A DNA stretch of 64,000 nucleotides from Methylobacterium sp. C25 (GCF_021352225.1 NZ_JAAUVI010000003.1:496001-560000), one strand, 5' to 3'. Counted from the stretch's first letter, positions 8,132 to 19,147 are shown. Numbers and translations: made by a program. The notes: generated by a model not told the origin, from the letters alone.

Positions 8132-8216
8132 ATGCCTGTCAGTAACGGCAGCCGAAGACGAGATGGTCCCGGCGGCCGCGCAAACATCCGAGCTGGATCC
8201 AACCCAGGAGATCCCC

Positions 8217-8642
8217 ATGAGCGTCGACGTGAAGTACCGCACCTCCGCCACTGCCACCGGCGGCCGTGACGGCTCTGCAAAGACCGATGACGGCAGCTTC
8301 CAGGTGAAGCTCTCGACCCCGAAGGAGCTCGGCGGTGCGGGGGGTGACGGCGCCAACCCGGAGCAGCTCTTCGCCTCCGGCTATTCGGCCTGCTTCCTCG
8401 GCGCGCTCAAGGTCGCCGGTGCCCAGGCCAAGGTGAAGATCCCGGCCGAGACCACCGTGAACGCCAAGGTGGGCATCGGCCCACGCTCGGAAGGCGGCTT
8501 CGGCATCACGGCCGATCTCACCATTACCCTTCCGGGCATCGACAAGGCCGAGGCGCAGAAACTCGTCGAGGCTGCACACCAGATCTGCCCGTATTCCAAC
8601 GCCACCCGCGGCAACGTGGATGTCGGCTTGACGGTCGCCTGA
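8217..8642 (+). CDS. ohr: organic hydroperoxide resistance peroxidase Ohr
   Basis: Thiol-dependent peroxidase that reduces organic and fatty-acid hydroperoxides. It has 141 residues in the OsmC/Ohr fold with the two reactive cysteines in YSACFLGAL and HQICPYSNA and the Ohr-typical opening VKYRTSATATGGRDG. The ATG at 8217 has a CAGGAG ribosome site 6 nt upstream and matches the family N-terminus; the longer frame from 8163 is not needed. A MarR/OhrR-like palindrome lies upstream. It is convergent with aspA. Confidence 0.93.
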   Translation: MSVDVKYRTSATATGGRDGSAKTDDGSFQVKLSTPKELGGAGGDGANPEQLFASGYSACFLGALKVAGAQAKVKIPAETTVNAKVGIGPRSEGGFGITADLTITLPGIDKAEAQKLVEAAHQICPYSNATRGNVDVGLTVA

Positions 8643-8675
8643 GGCGTCTACGGCAGGCCATTATCGCCATAGGGG

Positions 8676-8701
8676 TTCCTCTCTCGCATGCGGGAGGGGA
8701 A
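8676..8701. terminator. hairpin between convergent ohr and aspA
   Basis: A 26-nt near-perfect palindrome centred on CGCATGCG, with two G-U-compatible mismatches. It sits midway between the two converging stop codons. There is no clear U-tract, so it is a possible bidirectional terminator. Confidence 0.5.
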
Positions 8702-8718
8702 CTGGCGCGCGTGCTCCG

Positions 8719-10254
8719 TTAGATCGTGCCCTTCTTCTGCCGGCGCGTCGGATGGGTCATCGCCTCCAACTCCAGCAATTGGTTGAGCTGGGCCTCGGTC
8801 AGAAGGCCTTCCTCCAGCACGAGTTCGGCGACGGAGCGGTTTTCCTTGAGCGCGCGCTGCGCGATGCGAGAACTCGCCTCGTAGCCGAGTGTCGGCGCCA
8901 GCGCCGTAACGAGCCCGATCGAGCCCTGGACCAGGGCGCGGCAGCGCTCCCTGTCGGCTTCGACACCCTCGACGCAGCGCTTCGTCAGGGTCTCGATCGC
9001 TGCCGTCAGCATGCGGATCGACGAGAGCACGCAATAGCCGATGGTCGGCTCGAAGGCGTTGAGCTGGAGTTGGCCGCCCTCGGCGCAGAGCGTGACCGTG
9101 AGATCCTGCCCGATCACCATGTAGGCGACCTGATTCACCACCTCGGGGATCACCGGATTGACCTTGCCGGGCATGATCGAGGAGCCGGCCTGCACGGCGG
9201 GCAGCCGGATCTCGCCGAAGCCCGTGCGCGGCCCAGACGAAAGCAGCCGCAGGTCGTTGCAGATCTTAGAAAGCTTCACGGCCACGCGTTTCAGCACGCC
9301 CGAGAACAGCACGAAGGCGCCGAGATCCGAGGTCGCCTCGATGAGGTTTCCAGCAAGCACCATCGGCTGGCCCGAGACCCGCGACAGTTCCTCGACCGCG
9401 AGCGCTGCGTAGCGCGGATCGGCGTTGATCCCGGTACCGATGGCGGTGGCGCCAAGATTGACCTCTCGGAACAGCGCGCTGGTTTCCGTGAGCCGGCCGA
9501 CATCCTCCTTGATGGTGGCGTGGAAACCGTCGAATTCCTGGCCGAGCGTCATCGGCACGGCGTCCTGGAGCTGCGTACGGCCCATCTTGAGCACGTCGGC
9601 GAATTCCACCGCCTTGCCCTTGAAGGCGTAGGCGAGGTCGTCGAGCGCCCGCGTCAGCGGCTGCGTCGCGATGATCACCGCCAGCCGCAGAGCCGTCGGA
9701 TAGGCGTCGTTGGTCGACTGCGCCATGTTGACGTCGTCGTTTGGATGCAGCTTCCCGTAGGTACCGGGGGCGTGGCCCATCAGCCCTAGGGCGACGTTAG
9801 CGATCACCTCGTTGGTGTTCATGTTGGTCGAGGTGCCTGCACCGCCCTGGATGGCATCGACCACGAAAGCCTCGGCATAGGCCTTGTCGGTAGCGACCAG
9901 GGTGCAGGCCCGGTCGATGGCATCGGCCTTGACCGCGTCGAGATAGCCGAGCCGTTTGTTGGCCCGCGCCGCGGCCTGTTTCACCAGAGCCAGGGCTTGC
10001 ACGAACTCCGGAAAATGCCCGACCGGCACGCCAGTGATGGGGAAGTTCGTCACCGCGCGCTTGGTGTGGATGCCCCAGAGTGCATTCGCCGGCACCTCGT
10101 CATAGCCGAGCAGGTCATGCTCGGTGCGGCTCTTGGCGGTCTCCATCTCGACAGTGCGGACCGTTGCGACGGCAATGTCGTCGGAGGTCGTGCTGTCGTC
10201 GACCGGCGCCGCCTTGCCCGTCTTGCCCTTGGCCGATGCTTTTGCCCTGGTCAT
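8719..10254 (-). CDS. aspA: aspartate ammonia-lyase
   Basis: Reversibly deaminates L-aspartate to fumarate and ammonium in the cytoplasm. The fumarase/aspartase superfamily signature GSSIMPGKVNP lies at 357-367, and the substrate-binding segments GGAGTSTNMNTNEV and QSTNDAYPTA are present. The ORF has 511 residues. The first 36-40 are an extra Lys/Ala/Asp-rich segment, and Met37 (METAKSRTEHDLLG, start at 10146) aligns with the usual aspartase N-terminus, so the real start may be there. Monocistronic by position. Confidence 0.92.
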   Translation of the reverse strand: MTRAKASAKGKTGKAAPVDDSTTSDDIAVATVRTVEMETAKSRTEHDLLGYDEVPANALWGIHTKRAVTNFPITGVPVGHFPEFVQALALVKQAAARANKRLGYLDAVKADAIDRACTLVATDKAYAEAFVVDAIQGGAGTSTNMNTNEVIANVALGLMGHAPGTYGKLHPNDDVNMAQSTNDAYPTALRLAVIIATQPLTRALDDLAYAFKGKAVEFADVLKMGRTQLQDAVPMTLGQEFDGFHATIKEDVGRLTETSALFREVNLGATAIGTGINADPRYAALAVEELSRVSGQPMVLAGNLIEATSDLGAFVLFSGVLKRVAVKLSKICNDLRLLSSGPRTGFGEIRLPAVQAGSSIMPGKVNPVIPEVVNQVAYMVIGQDLTVTLCAEGGQLQLNAFEPTIGYCVLSSIRMLTAAIETLTKRCVEGVEADRERCRALVQGSIGLVTALAPTLGYEASSRIAQRALKENRSVAELVLEEGLLTEAQLNQLLELEAMTHPTRRQKKGTI

Positions 10255-10366
10255 CGCTGGCCTCCGTCCGTCGCCGAAGGCGGAAGGCTAGGCTAAGGCC
10301 GCGCCAATGCACGCGGATTCTGTCCGTGCACGCCGTCGGCTCACGAAAGAATGATCCTGACGGCGC

Positions 10367-11254
10367 TCAGCTCAACGCCAACGCCCGCAACGTCTCGGCG
10401 ACGCGCGCCCGAACCTCTTGCGGCAATGGCAGGATCGGACGGGGCAGCTCGGCGTCGGTCAGGCCGAGAATCGCGGCCGCCGCGTAGACGACGCGCAGGC
10501 TCGAATGCTCGCGAAACAGGCCCCAGAGCGGTTCGAGCGCGGCATTGAGGCGGCGCGCCTCCTCGGCATCCCCGTGTTCGGCAGCGCGCACGATCGCAAG
10601 GCACGCCTTCGGAAACAGCCCGGCCGCGACGCTGTACCAGGCATCGGCGCCTGCAATCAGCGCTTCAGTGACGTGCCAGTCGCCGCTGCAGCCGACGGAG
10701 AAGCCGTCGGGCACGGCGTGACGCAGGCGGTCGAGATGCGGCGCCACGGCCGGCGCGGCCGGAGCGGGGCTCTTGATCGCGATCACCCCCGGCAGCCGAC
10801 TGACGCGGGCGACCAGGTCCAGGCCAAAGCTGAAATGCGTGGTGCCGGGATTGTCGTAGATCACGAGCGGCAGCCCGCTTTCGCGCGCCACCACGGAGAA
10901 GTGCTCGAACACCTCGTCATCCGTGAGAGGCGTGTAGGAGACCGGCGCAAGCAGCCCGGCCGTCGCTCCGATCGCTCTGGCATCCTGGGCGAGCCGAACC
11001 GTCTCGTCGGTGCGCAACGCCCCGATCCCGACGAGAATCGGCATGCGGCCCGAGACCTCGTCGATCGCCGCTTCGAGCGCTCGGCGGCGCTCCTCGCGGC
11101 ACAGATAGGCATAGGTGCCGGTGCTGCCGAGCAGCCCGATGGAATCGACACCAGCGTCCCGCAGCGGCGCGAGCAGGCTGCGCAGGGCCGCTACGTCGAC
11201 GCGGCCCTCGGCGCTGCAGGGCGTGATCGGAAAGGCAGAGAGCTTCTTGCCCAT
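10367..11254 (-). CDS. DHDPS/NAL-family class I aldolase
   Basis: 295-residue member of the dihydrodipicolinate synthase family, forming a Schiff base with a 2-oxo acid. Lys161 (AIKSP) and Tyr133 (VIYDNPGTT) are the expected catalytic residues. The usual GTTGE pyruvate-carboxylate loop is GSTGTY here, a variation that argues against true DapA and for another aldolase or lyase of the family. Its ATG overlaps the rlmE stop (ATGA at 11251-11254), implying translational coupling. Substrate unknown. Confidence 0.82.
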   Translation of the reverse strand: MGKKLSAFPITPCSAEGRVDVAALRSLLAPLRDAGVDSIGLLGSTGTYAYLCREERRRALEAAIDEVSGRMPILVGIGALRTDETVRLAQDARAIGATAGLLAPVSYTPLTDDEVFEHFSVVARESGLPLVIYDNPGTTHFSFGLDLVARVSRLPGVIAIKSPAPAAPAVAPHLDRLRHAVPDGFSVGCSGDWHVTEALIAGADAWYSVAAGLFPKACLAIVRAAEHGDAEEARRLNAALEPLWGLFREHSSLRVVYAAAAILGLTDAELPRPILPLPQEVRARVAETLRALALS

Positions 11255-11967
11255 CAGGCTTCCGATTCTGTCGGCTGGGCTGCCCGTCCGCGAAAGCCGG
11301 TCGCCAGAACATAGAGCTCGCTCGAATCCGCGCGGCTCGCATTGGGCTTCACATGACGCACGGTGGCGAAGTCGCGCTTGAGGTCCGTGAGGAGTTCGCC
11401 CTCGGTGCCGCCCTGGAACACCTTGGCGAGGTAGCTGCCGCCGGGCGCCAGGATCTCGCGGGCGAAGTGCGCGGCGACCTCGGCCAGCCCGATGATGCGC
11501 AGGTGGTCGGTCTTCTTGTGGCCCGTCGTGTTGGCGGCCATGTCCGACATCACGAAATCAGCCGGTCCGCCGAGCATCTCGGTGAGAATGCCGGGGGCGG
11601 TCGGGTCGAGGAAGTCGAGGGTGATGAATTCGACGCCGGTCATCGGCTCGATCTCGAGGAGGTCGATGCCAACCACCTTGCCCTCTGCCCCGATCTTCTT
11701 CGCAGCGACCTGCGACCAGCCACCAGGCGCCGCTCCGAGATCGACGATCTTCTGCCCCGGCTTGAGCAGATTGAAGCGCTCGTCGATCTCGATGAGCTTG
11801 AAGGCGGCGCGCGAGCGGTAGCCCTCGCGCTTGGCCCGCGCCACATAAGGGTCGTTGAGCTGGCGCTCGAGCCAGCGCTTCTGGGACAGGGTGCGCCCGC
11901 GCCCGGTCTTCACCCGCTGCTTCAGGTCGCCCCGCAGGCCGCCGCTGGCACCGCGCCGGTCGGTCAT
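11254..11967 (-). CDS. rlmE: 23S rRNA (uridine-2'-O)-methyltransferase
   Basis: FtsJ/RrmJ-type SAM-dependent methyltransferase that modifies U2552 in the A loop of 23S rRNA and aids 50S maturation. The Rossmann motif VDLGAAPGGWSQVA and the segments MSDMAANTTGH, YLAKVFQGG and SRADSSELYVLA carry the family's Lys-Asp-Lys-Glu catalytic set. The basic N-terminal extension (LKQRVKTGRGRT) is normal in alphaproteobacteria. I chose Met14 of the open frame (MTDRRG) as start; an upstream GTG at 12006 is less likely. The stop overlaps the downstream aldolase start. Confidence 0.93.
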   Translation of the reverse strand: MTDRRGASGGLRGDLKQRVKTGRGRTLSQKRWLERQLNDPYVARAKREGYRSRAAFKLIEIDERFNLLKPGQKIVDLGAAPGGWSQVAAKKIGAEGKVVGIDLLEIEPMTGVEFITLDFLDPTAPGILTEMLGGPADFVMSDMAANTTGHKKTDHLRIIGLAEVAAHFAREILAPGGSYLAKVFQGGTEGELLTDLKRDFATVRHVKPNASRADSSELYVLATGFRGRAAQPTESEA

Positions 11968-12095
11968 CCCAAGTCCTTCTCGAATGATGCGGCCCATGGT
12001 CCGCACGGGTCAGCCCTGCGGACGGAACGGCCCACCCGGCGCCGACCGGGCTTAAAGGCTACACCAGCAACCCGCCAATATCGCAAGGTGCGATC

Positions 12096-13352
12096 GTGAC
12101 AGCACCCATTCGGCCAGACACCGTCGCCGTTCCCGAAGCGGACCGCCCCGGCTTCCGCGAGTTCGTCGGCATCGTCGCGCTGATGATGGCCGTCACCGCG
12201 ATGTCGATCGACAACCTGCTGCCGGCCTTTCCCGTGATCCAGGATCGCTTCGCCGTCGCGGACCCGAACCGGCTGCAGCTCCTGATCTACGTCTACATGG
12301 TCGGGTTCGGCGTCGGGCAGATCCTTTATGGGCCGCTCTCCGACTCGCTCGGACGGCGCAAGACGCTACTGGCGAGCCTCGTCATCTATCTCGCCGCGAC
12401 GGTGATCGCGATGTTCAGCCCGAGCTTCGGCTGGCTACTCGCCGCCCGCTTCATACAGGGGACCGGTGCCGCCGGCGGGCGCGTGCTGTCGCTGGCCATC
12501 GTGCGTGATCGCTATGCCGGCCGCGCCATGGCGCGCGTCATGTCGCTGATCATGATGGTCTTCCTGATCACGCCGATGCTCGCGCCGGCCGTCGGCCAGA
12601 CCATGTTGCTGCTGGGTTCATGGATCTGGGTCTTCGTCTCGATGCTGGCTCTCGGCAGCATCCTCACGGTCTGGTTCACGCTGCGGATGCCGGAGACGCT
12701 GCATCCGGAATACCGCCGCCCACTCTCGCTCGGCGCCATGGCACAGGCGCTGCGCCTGACCGTGACCAGCCGCGCGACGATCGGCTACGGCACAGCGCTC
12801 GGTCTGATGGTCGGCTGCATCATGGGCTATGTCGGCTCGGCCCAGCAGGTCTTCGATTCGGGCCTGTACCATCTCGGCGGCTGGTTTCCGCTGGCCTTCG
12901 CCGTGGTGGCCGGCGCCATGGGCACCTCGACGCTGATCAATTCGCGCCTCGTCGAGCGGCTCGGCATGCACTGGCTTTCGCATGCCGGCCTGATAGCCTT
13001 CCTCGCCGTTGCTCTCGCGCAGGTCGGAATCGGGCTCGCCTGGGAGGGGCAGCCGCCCCTTTGGCTGTTTCTCGCGGCTTTGTGCCTCAACCAGTTCCTG
13101 ATCAGCTTCACCATGCCGAACTTCCAGGCGCTCTCGATGCAACCCGTCGGCGAGGTTGCGGGTACGGCCTCCTCCTTCCTCGGCTTCTACACGACGTTGC
13201 TCGGCGCGGCCTTCGGTGCGCTGATCGGCCAGAGCTTCGACGGCACCGTGCTACCGGTGGCGATCGGCTATGCCGGGTTGTCTGCGCTAGCCCTGCTGGT
13301 CGTCGTCTGGACCGAAAGCGGTCGGCTGTTTCGCGCCGGAGCGTCGGGATAG
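12096..13352 (+). CDS. Bcr/CflA-type MFS drug exporter
   Basis: 418-residue, 12-helix major facilitator of the DHA1 Bcr/CflA subfamily, an inner-membrane proton antiporter for drugs or other small molecules. Helix 1 starts near residue 24 (EFVGIVALMMAVTAMSIDNL). The loop 2-3 motif YGPLSDSLGRRK and the motif C region (FLITPMLAPAVGQ) are clear. Translation starts at GTG 12096. It is divergent from rlmE, with only about 130 bp between the starts. Confidence 0.88.
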   Translation: MTAPIRPDTVAVPEADRPGFREFVGIVALMMAVTAMSIDNLLPAFPVIQDRFAVADPNRLQLLIYVYMVGFGVGQILYGPLSDSLGRRKTLLASLVIYLAATVIAMFSPSFGWLLAARFIQGTGAAGGRVLSLAIVRDRYAGRAMARVMSLIMMVFLITPMLAPAVGQTMLLLGSWIWVFVSMLALGSILTVWFTLRMPETLHPEYRRPLSLGAMAQALRLTVTSRATIGYGTALGLMVGCIMGYVGSAQQVFDSGLYHLGGWFPLAFAVVAGAMGTSTLINSRLVERLGMHWLSHAGLIAFLAVALAQVGIGLAWEGQPPLWLFLAALCLNQFLISFTMPNFQALSMQPVGEVAGTASSFLGFYTTLLGAAFGALIGQSFDGTVLPVAIGYAGLSALALLVVVWTESGRLFRAGASG

Positions 13353-13528
13353 CGCGCCTCCGCCTCCTGGAGGTGCCGCGCGATCATGTCGGCTGAGGCG
13401 TCCCGCCGCAGTTCGATCGGGATCCGTATCCGTAACCCGCGCGTCTCTCTCGGCGAAGAGCTTGGCGATCGGCCGGTCAGGCCGGCGATCGACGCTCCGC
13501 TTCAGAAAAAGCCAATCAGGACAACGAT

Positions 13529-14203
13529 ATGCTTCGCTTCACCATGATCGCCGCGCTGGCAGCACTGTCGACGGCCGCCGTCGCGGCGCCGGTCGAAAGG
13601 GTCCGCGGCACGATCGAAAGCGCCAATGGGACGACCTTCACGCTCAAGCAGGATGATGGCAGCTCGAAGAGCATCAGCCTCGGCTCCGACACCACCTACG
13701 CCTCCGTGGTGAAGTCGAGCCTCGATCAGATCAAGGACGGCGTCTTCGTCGGCACGGCGACCAAGGGCGACAATCCTCCGACGGCCCTCGAGGTGGTGCT
13801 GTTCCCCGAAAAGATGCGCGGCACGGGCGAAGGTCACTACGATTGGGACGAGATCCAGGACACCACGACGGGGGGCTCCAAGGTCAAGAGTTCGATGACC
13901 AACGGGACCGTGAAGGCCGCGACCGGCGGGATGCCGAAGGTCAAGAGTTCCATGACCAACGGCACGGTTGCGAAGAGCACCGGCGCGACCGGCGCCAAGA
14001 CCCTCACCGTCACCTACGGAAAGGATGGGGGCACCCAGACGATCACCGTGCCGCCTTCCGCCCCGATCGTGACTTTTGAGCCAGCGGATGCGGCCATAAT
14101 GAAGCCGGGCGCGAAGGTGTTCGTCATCGCCGGCAACGAGGACGGCAAGCTCAGCGCCAAGCGCGTCGCGGTCGGCAAGGACGGTCTGCGGCCGCCGATG
14201 TGA
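13529..14203 (+). CDS. secreted protein of unknown function with an internal 19-residue repeat
   Basis: 224-residue protein with a clear Sec signal (MIAALAALSTAAVAA, cleavage near residue 20), so probably periplasmic. The mature part is beta-rich (VRGTIESANGTTFTLKQDDG), like DUF5666-type OB-fold domains that bind small ions or cofactors. That assignment is tentative. The central segment carries KVKSSMTNGTV twice with a 19-residue period (DNA 13880-13909 and 13937-13966), a recent-looking duplication. It may precede the DoxX gene in one transcript (87-bp gap). Confidence 0.7.
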   Translation: MLRFTMIAALAALSTAAVAAPVERVRGTIESANGTTFTLKQDDGSSKSISLGSDTTYASVVKSSLDQIKDGVFVGTATKGDNPPTALEVVLFPEKMRGTGEGHYDWDEIQDTTTGGSKVKSSMTNGTVKAATGGMPKVKSSMTNGTVAKSTGATGAKTLTVTYGKDGGTQTITVPPSAPIVTFEPADAAIMKPGAKVFVIAGNEDGKLSAKRVAVGKDGLRPPM

Positions 14204-14290
14204 ATCGCGTATCCGGAGGCTGATGCTTAACCGGACCTTCAGGCGAACGTCGGAAGCTGGGCCGTCTCGCCCGCTTCCGGAGTTCCCGCC

Positions 14291-14803
14291 GTGACCGATC
14301 GTGCCCGCAACGGTGCCTTTCTGACGGCCCGGCTGCTCATGGCCGCAGCCCTGCTGCCGACGGGGATTGCACGGGCGCTCAACGTCTCGGGCTTCGCCGT
14401 TACCCTGGCCAGCGCAGGCCTGCCCGCGCCGAATGCGCTCGCCACCGCGACCGTGATCATCCAGGTCTTCGGTCCGCTCGCCCTGATCCTCGGCGTGATG
14501 CCACGGGTCACGGGGCTTGCGATGGCCACGTTCGTGGCGGCCTTCGCAGTCCTGCTGCACCCGTTTTGGCTCTTCTCCGGAGCGGCTGCCGTCACCGAGC
14601 GGACTTTCCTGCTGTCCGATCTCGGCCTCGCCGGCGCCTTCCTGATCTACGCCATGGCCGGCCCCGGCGGCTGGAGCTGGCAAGGCTGGCGCTCGGGCAA
14701 CGCCGCTCCAGCCAAGCCGCGGGCGAGCGCGGCCAAGGCCCCTGCGAAAAAGGCTCCGGTCAAGCGCTCGGGCGGCCGGGCTCCGATGCGTGAAGCGGCG
14801 TGA
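14291..14803 (+). CDS. DoxX-family membrane protein with a Lys/Ala-rich tail
   Basis: 170-residue inner-membrane protein with four predicted helices (RLLMAAALLPTGIARAL, ATVIIQVFGPLALILGVMP, LAMATFVAAFAVLLHPFW, LGLAGAFLIYAMAG), matching the DoxX/DoxD family. From about residue 137 a basic Ala/Pro/Lys/Arg tail (KPRASAAKAPAKKAPVKR) follows, as in histone H1-like peptides, presumably cytoplasmic. Start is GTG 14291. Its last 44 bp overlap the 3' end of the converging MFS gene. Confidence 0.78.
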   Translation: MTDRARNGAFLTARLLMAAALLPTGIARALNVSGFAVTLASAGLPAPNALATATVIIQVFGPLALILGVMPRVTGLAMATFVAAFAVLLHPFWLFSGAAAVTERTFLLSDLGLAGAFLIYAMAGPGGWSWQGWRSGNAAPAKPRASAAKAPAKKAPVKRSGGRAPMREAA

Positions 14804-16232
14804 TCGGACCCAGGGTCTGAGGTGATCCGTCGCCCGGCTTCGTTGCCAGGACCTTCTGACCCGACACCTCCGCCCCCGCATCCGGTGCAAGGCGCGCGAA
14901 AGAGAAAATCGCCGCGGCCGAGATCAGCGCCACCGTGAAGAAGGCCGGCGTGAAATCCGACGCCGTGATGTTCGTGTGTCCCTGCACCCTGGCCGAGGTC
15001 TCGAGCGCCAGCGCGCCGATGGTGACGCCGAGGCTGAGCGAGATCTGCTGCGCCACGCTGGCGAGGCTGGTCGCAGCGCTCATCTCGCGGCTGTCGAGAT
15101 CGGCATAGGCGATGGCGTTCACGCAGGTGAATTGCAGCGAACGGCAGCAGCCGCCGAGCAGCAGCGCGCAGACGATCAGCCAATGCGGCGTGCCGGCGGT
15201 GAACAGACCGTTGAGCGCCAGGAAGGCCGAGGCGATCAGGGCATTCGTGAGCATGACCCGGCGGAAGCCGTAGAGGCGTAGGATGCGCGGGCCGATGATC
15301 TTGATGAGCAGCGCCCCCACCGCCGAGGCGAAGGTGATCAGTCCCGAGCGCAGCGGATCGAGCCCGAAGCCGATCTGCAGCATCAGCGGCAGCAGGAACG
15401 GAATCGCCCCGGTGCCGATGCGAAACAGACTGCCGCCGGTGACGGAGGCGCGGAATGTGCCGTGCTTCAGGAGGTCGAGCCGGATCACCGGATTCGCCAC
15501 GCCACGCGAGTGACGGAAATACACGACGAGCAACACAGCTCCGAGCGCGACGCTGCCCCAGGACAACCAATCCGGCAACAGGTGCCGCCCCGTCGAGGCG
15601 AGTCCGAGCATCAGCAGGGCCAAGCCGGCACCGGAAAGAAGGAAGCCCAGCACATCGAGCGGCGGCCGCTCGGGCTCTCTGACGTTCTCGAAGAAGATCG
15701 TCGCGAGCGCGATGCCGGCAAGCCCGATCGGGATGTTGATGAAGAAGATCCAGCGCCAATCGAAATAGGTCGTGATGAAGCCGCCCACCGGGGGCCCCAG
15801 CACAGGCCCGATCAGCGCGGGGATCGTGAGATAAGCGAGAGCGCCGACGAGCTCGTTCTTCGGCACGCTGCGCAGGATCACCAGACGCCCGACGGGCACC
15901 ATCATCGCCCCGCCCATGCCCTGCAGGAAGCGCGCGGCGACGAAGCCGGCCAGCGAACTCGATCCGGCGCAGGCGAGCGAGCCCGCCATGAAGACACAGA
16001 GGGCGGCGCGAAACACCGTGCGCGCGCCGTAGCGATCGGCGGCCCAGCCCGAGACGGGAATGAAGATCGCGAGGCTGACCAGGTATGACGTCAGCGCGAG
16101 CTTCAGCGCGATCGGATCCTCACCGAGGCTCTTCGCGATCACCGGGAGCGCCGTGGCGATCACCGTGGAATCGGTGTTCTCCATGAAGAGCGCCGTGGCG
16201 ACGACGAGGGGGACGATCTGGGAGGGACGCAT
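14760..16232 (-). CDS. DHA2-type (EmrB/QacA) MFS exporter
   Basis: 490-residue transporter of the 14-helix drug:proton antiporter family. Helix 1 carries the family signature VVATALFMENTDSTVIATALP; GWAADRYGARTVF is the loop 2-3 motif and GPVLGPPVGGFI is motif C. The ATG at 16232 puts helix 1 at the N-terminus; a TTG 21 bp upstream is unlikely. The C-terminal tail overlaps the 3' end of the DoxX gene on the other strand by 44 bp. Substrate unknown. Confidence 0.9.
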   Translation of the reverse strand: MRPSQIVPLVVATALFMENTDSTVIATALPVIAKSLGEDPIALKLALTSYLVSLAIFIPVSGWAADRYGARTVFRAALCVFMAGSLACAGSSSLAGFVAARFLQGMGGAMMVPVGRLVILRSVPKNELVGALAYLTIPALIGPVLGPPVGGFITTYFDWRWIFFINIPIGLAGIALATIFFENVREPERPPLDVLGFLLSGAGLALLMLGLASTGRHLLPDWLSWGSVALGAVLLVVYFRHSRGVANPVIRLDLLKHGTFRASVTGGSLFRIGTGAIPFLLPLMLQIGFGLDPLRSGLITFASAVGALLIKIIGPRILRLYGFRRVMLTNALIASAFLALNGLFTAGTPHWLIVCALLLGGCCRSLQFTCVNAIAYADLDSREMSAATSLASVAQQISLSLGVTIGALALETSARVQGHTNITASDFTPAFFTVALISAAAIFSFARLAPDAGAEVSGQKVLATKPGDGSPQTLGPITPLHASEPGRPSA

Positions 16233-16492
16233 TGTTGCCCGAAATAGCGCCAACTGGCCCCTCGTGGATTCCCTGGGGATGAATTCGCCGCGTGAATCGT
16301 GTTTCGGAATCGTGTCTGACGGGCCACAGGAGTCCCCGCTTGAGCGGCCCGCGACGCCGTTAGCCCTTCGCAGGGACCAAGCTCGGCCTTAAGTTCAGAA
16401 ACAATTCGCGGTGGCGTGGGCGGCGTCGCGGCTCCGCATGATCGTCCCGATCGATCGAGGACGATTGCAAGACGATCCATGAAAGGCATCGG

Positions 16493-17380
16493 ATGCCATC
16501 CCGGCACGATAAGCCACGTTTTGCCCTTCGCCTCGCCCTGGCTTCCGCCATGCTCGCGTTGGTCGCCGGCTGCGGCCAGGTCGTCCTCACCGACGGCCAG
16601 TCGCTGACGCGTCGCGACCGCCTGTCCGGCAGCGACGCCGTCGCTTCGGATTCGCGCCTGTTCGTCGATCAGGCCGCGCTGTCGCGCACGCGCACCGTGC
16701 GCATCATCCCGACTTCCTTCCCGGCCAACGCCTTCGGCGCGTCGGTGCTGACACCGGAACAGCGCGCCCTCGCTGCGAACGCCGCCGACCGCGCCATGTG
16801 CTACGAGCTGTCGCTGAAATACGACGTCGTCTCGACGCCCGATGCCGACCTCACGGTGCGCTCGCGGATCACCCGCGTCGATCCCACGGACCTGCTCGGC
16901 GCCGGCTCGACCATCGGCCTGTCGGCGGCGATCTCGATTGCAGGACAGCTCGGCGTCAGTGCGGCCGAGGGTCTCGGTCGCATCCCGGTACCGCGCATCC
17001 CGATCGGACTGGGCAGCCTGACCGTCGAGGCCGAGGCGATCGACCGCCATCGCCAGCAACGCGCCGCGATGATCTGGGGCGGCGCGGCCAACTCCTTCAC
17101 CAGCCAGCCGCGCTTCTCGAAAGACAGCGACGCCTACGACCTCGCCGGCGAGTTCGGGCAGGATTTCGGTTTCTTCGTCGCGACCGGCAAGGACCCGTTC
17201 AAGTCCGAGCTGTTCATCCCGAACTGGAACCGCATCCGCATCACCGTGCTCGGCGAGGCGCCCCTCGACCCGGATTGCGCGCGCTTCGGCCGGGCTCCCG
17301 GCGTCGATGGCATCCTGACCGACTATATCGGCCTGCCGCCGGAATACGGTGACAAGGGAACGGCCGGGCGGAGCGAGTGA
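16493..17380 (+). CDS. DUF3313-like lipoprotein
   Basis: 295-residue predicted lipoprotein. The signal peptide ends in the lipobox LVAGC (Cys27), so it is membrane anchored in the envelope. The body resembles DUF3313 proteins: an opening of the type VLTDGQSLTRRDRLSGSDA, a central AADRAMCYELSLKYDVV segment, and a Gly/Ser-rich helix. Function unknown. It is divergent from the DHA2 exporter and 231 bp upstream of guaB; the gap shows no clear terminator, so cotranscription is possible but not shown. Confidence 0.7.
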   Translation: MPSRHDKPRFALRLALASAMLALVAGCGQVVLTDGQSLTRRDRLSGSDAVASDSRLFVDQAALSRTRTVRIIPTSFPANAFGASVLTPEQRALAANAADRAMCYELSLKYDVVSTPDADLTVRSRITRVDPTDLLGAGSTIGLSAAISIAGQLGVSAAEGLGRIPVPRIPIGLGSLTVEAEAIDRHRQQRAAMIWGGAANSFTSQPRFSKDSDAYDLAGEFGQDFGFFVATGKDPFKSELFIPNWNRIRITVLGEAPLDPDCARFGRAPGVDGILTDYIGLPPEYGDKGTAGRSE

Positions 17381-19102
<1,722 letters not shown>

Positions 19103-19113
19103 GGGCTTCCAGT

Positions 19114-19147
19114 CCGTCCGGCGACCGGGTTTCCGACTGCCGGACGG
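19114..19147 (+). terminator. hairpin after guaB
   Basis: CCGTCCGGC pairs with GCCGGACGG across a 16-nt loop, starting 12 bp after the guaB stop. It lacks a strong U-tract, so it is a probable but not certain terminator. It also lies just beyond the 3' end of the converging lipoprotein gene. Confidence 0.45.
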
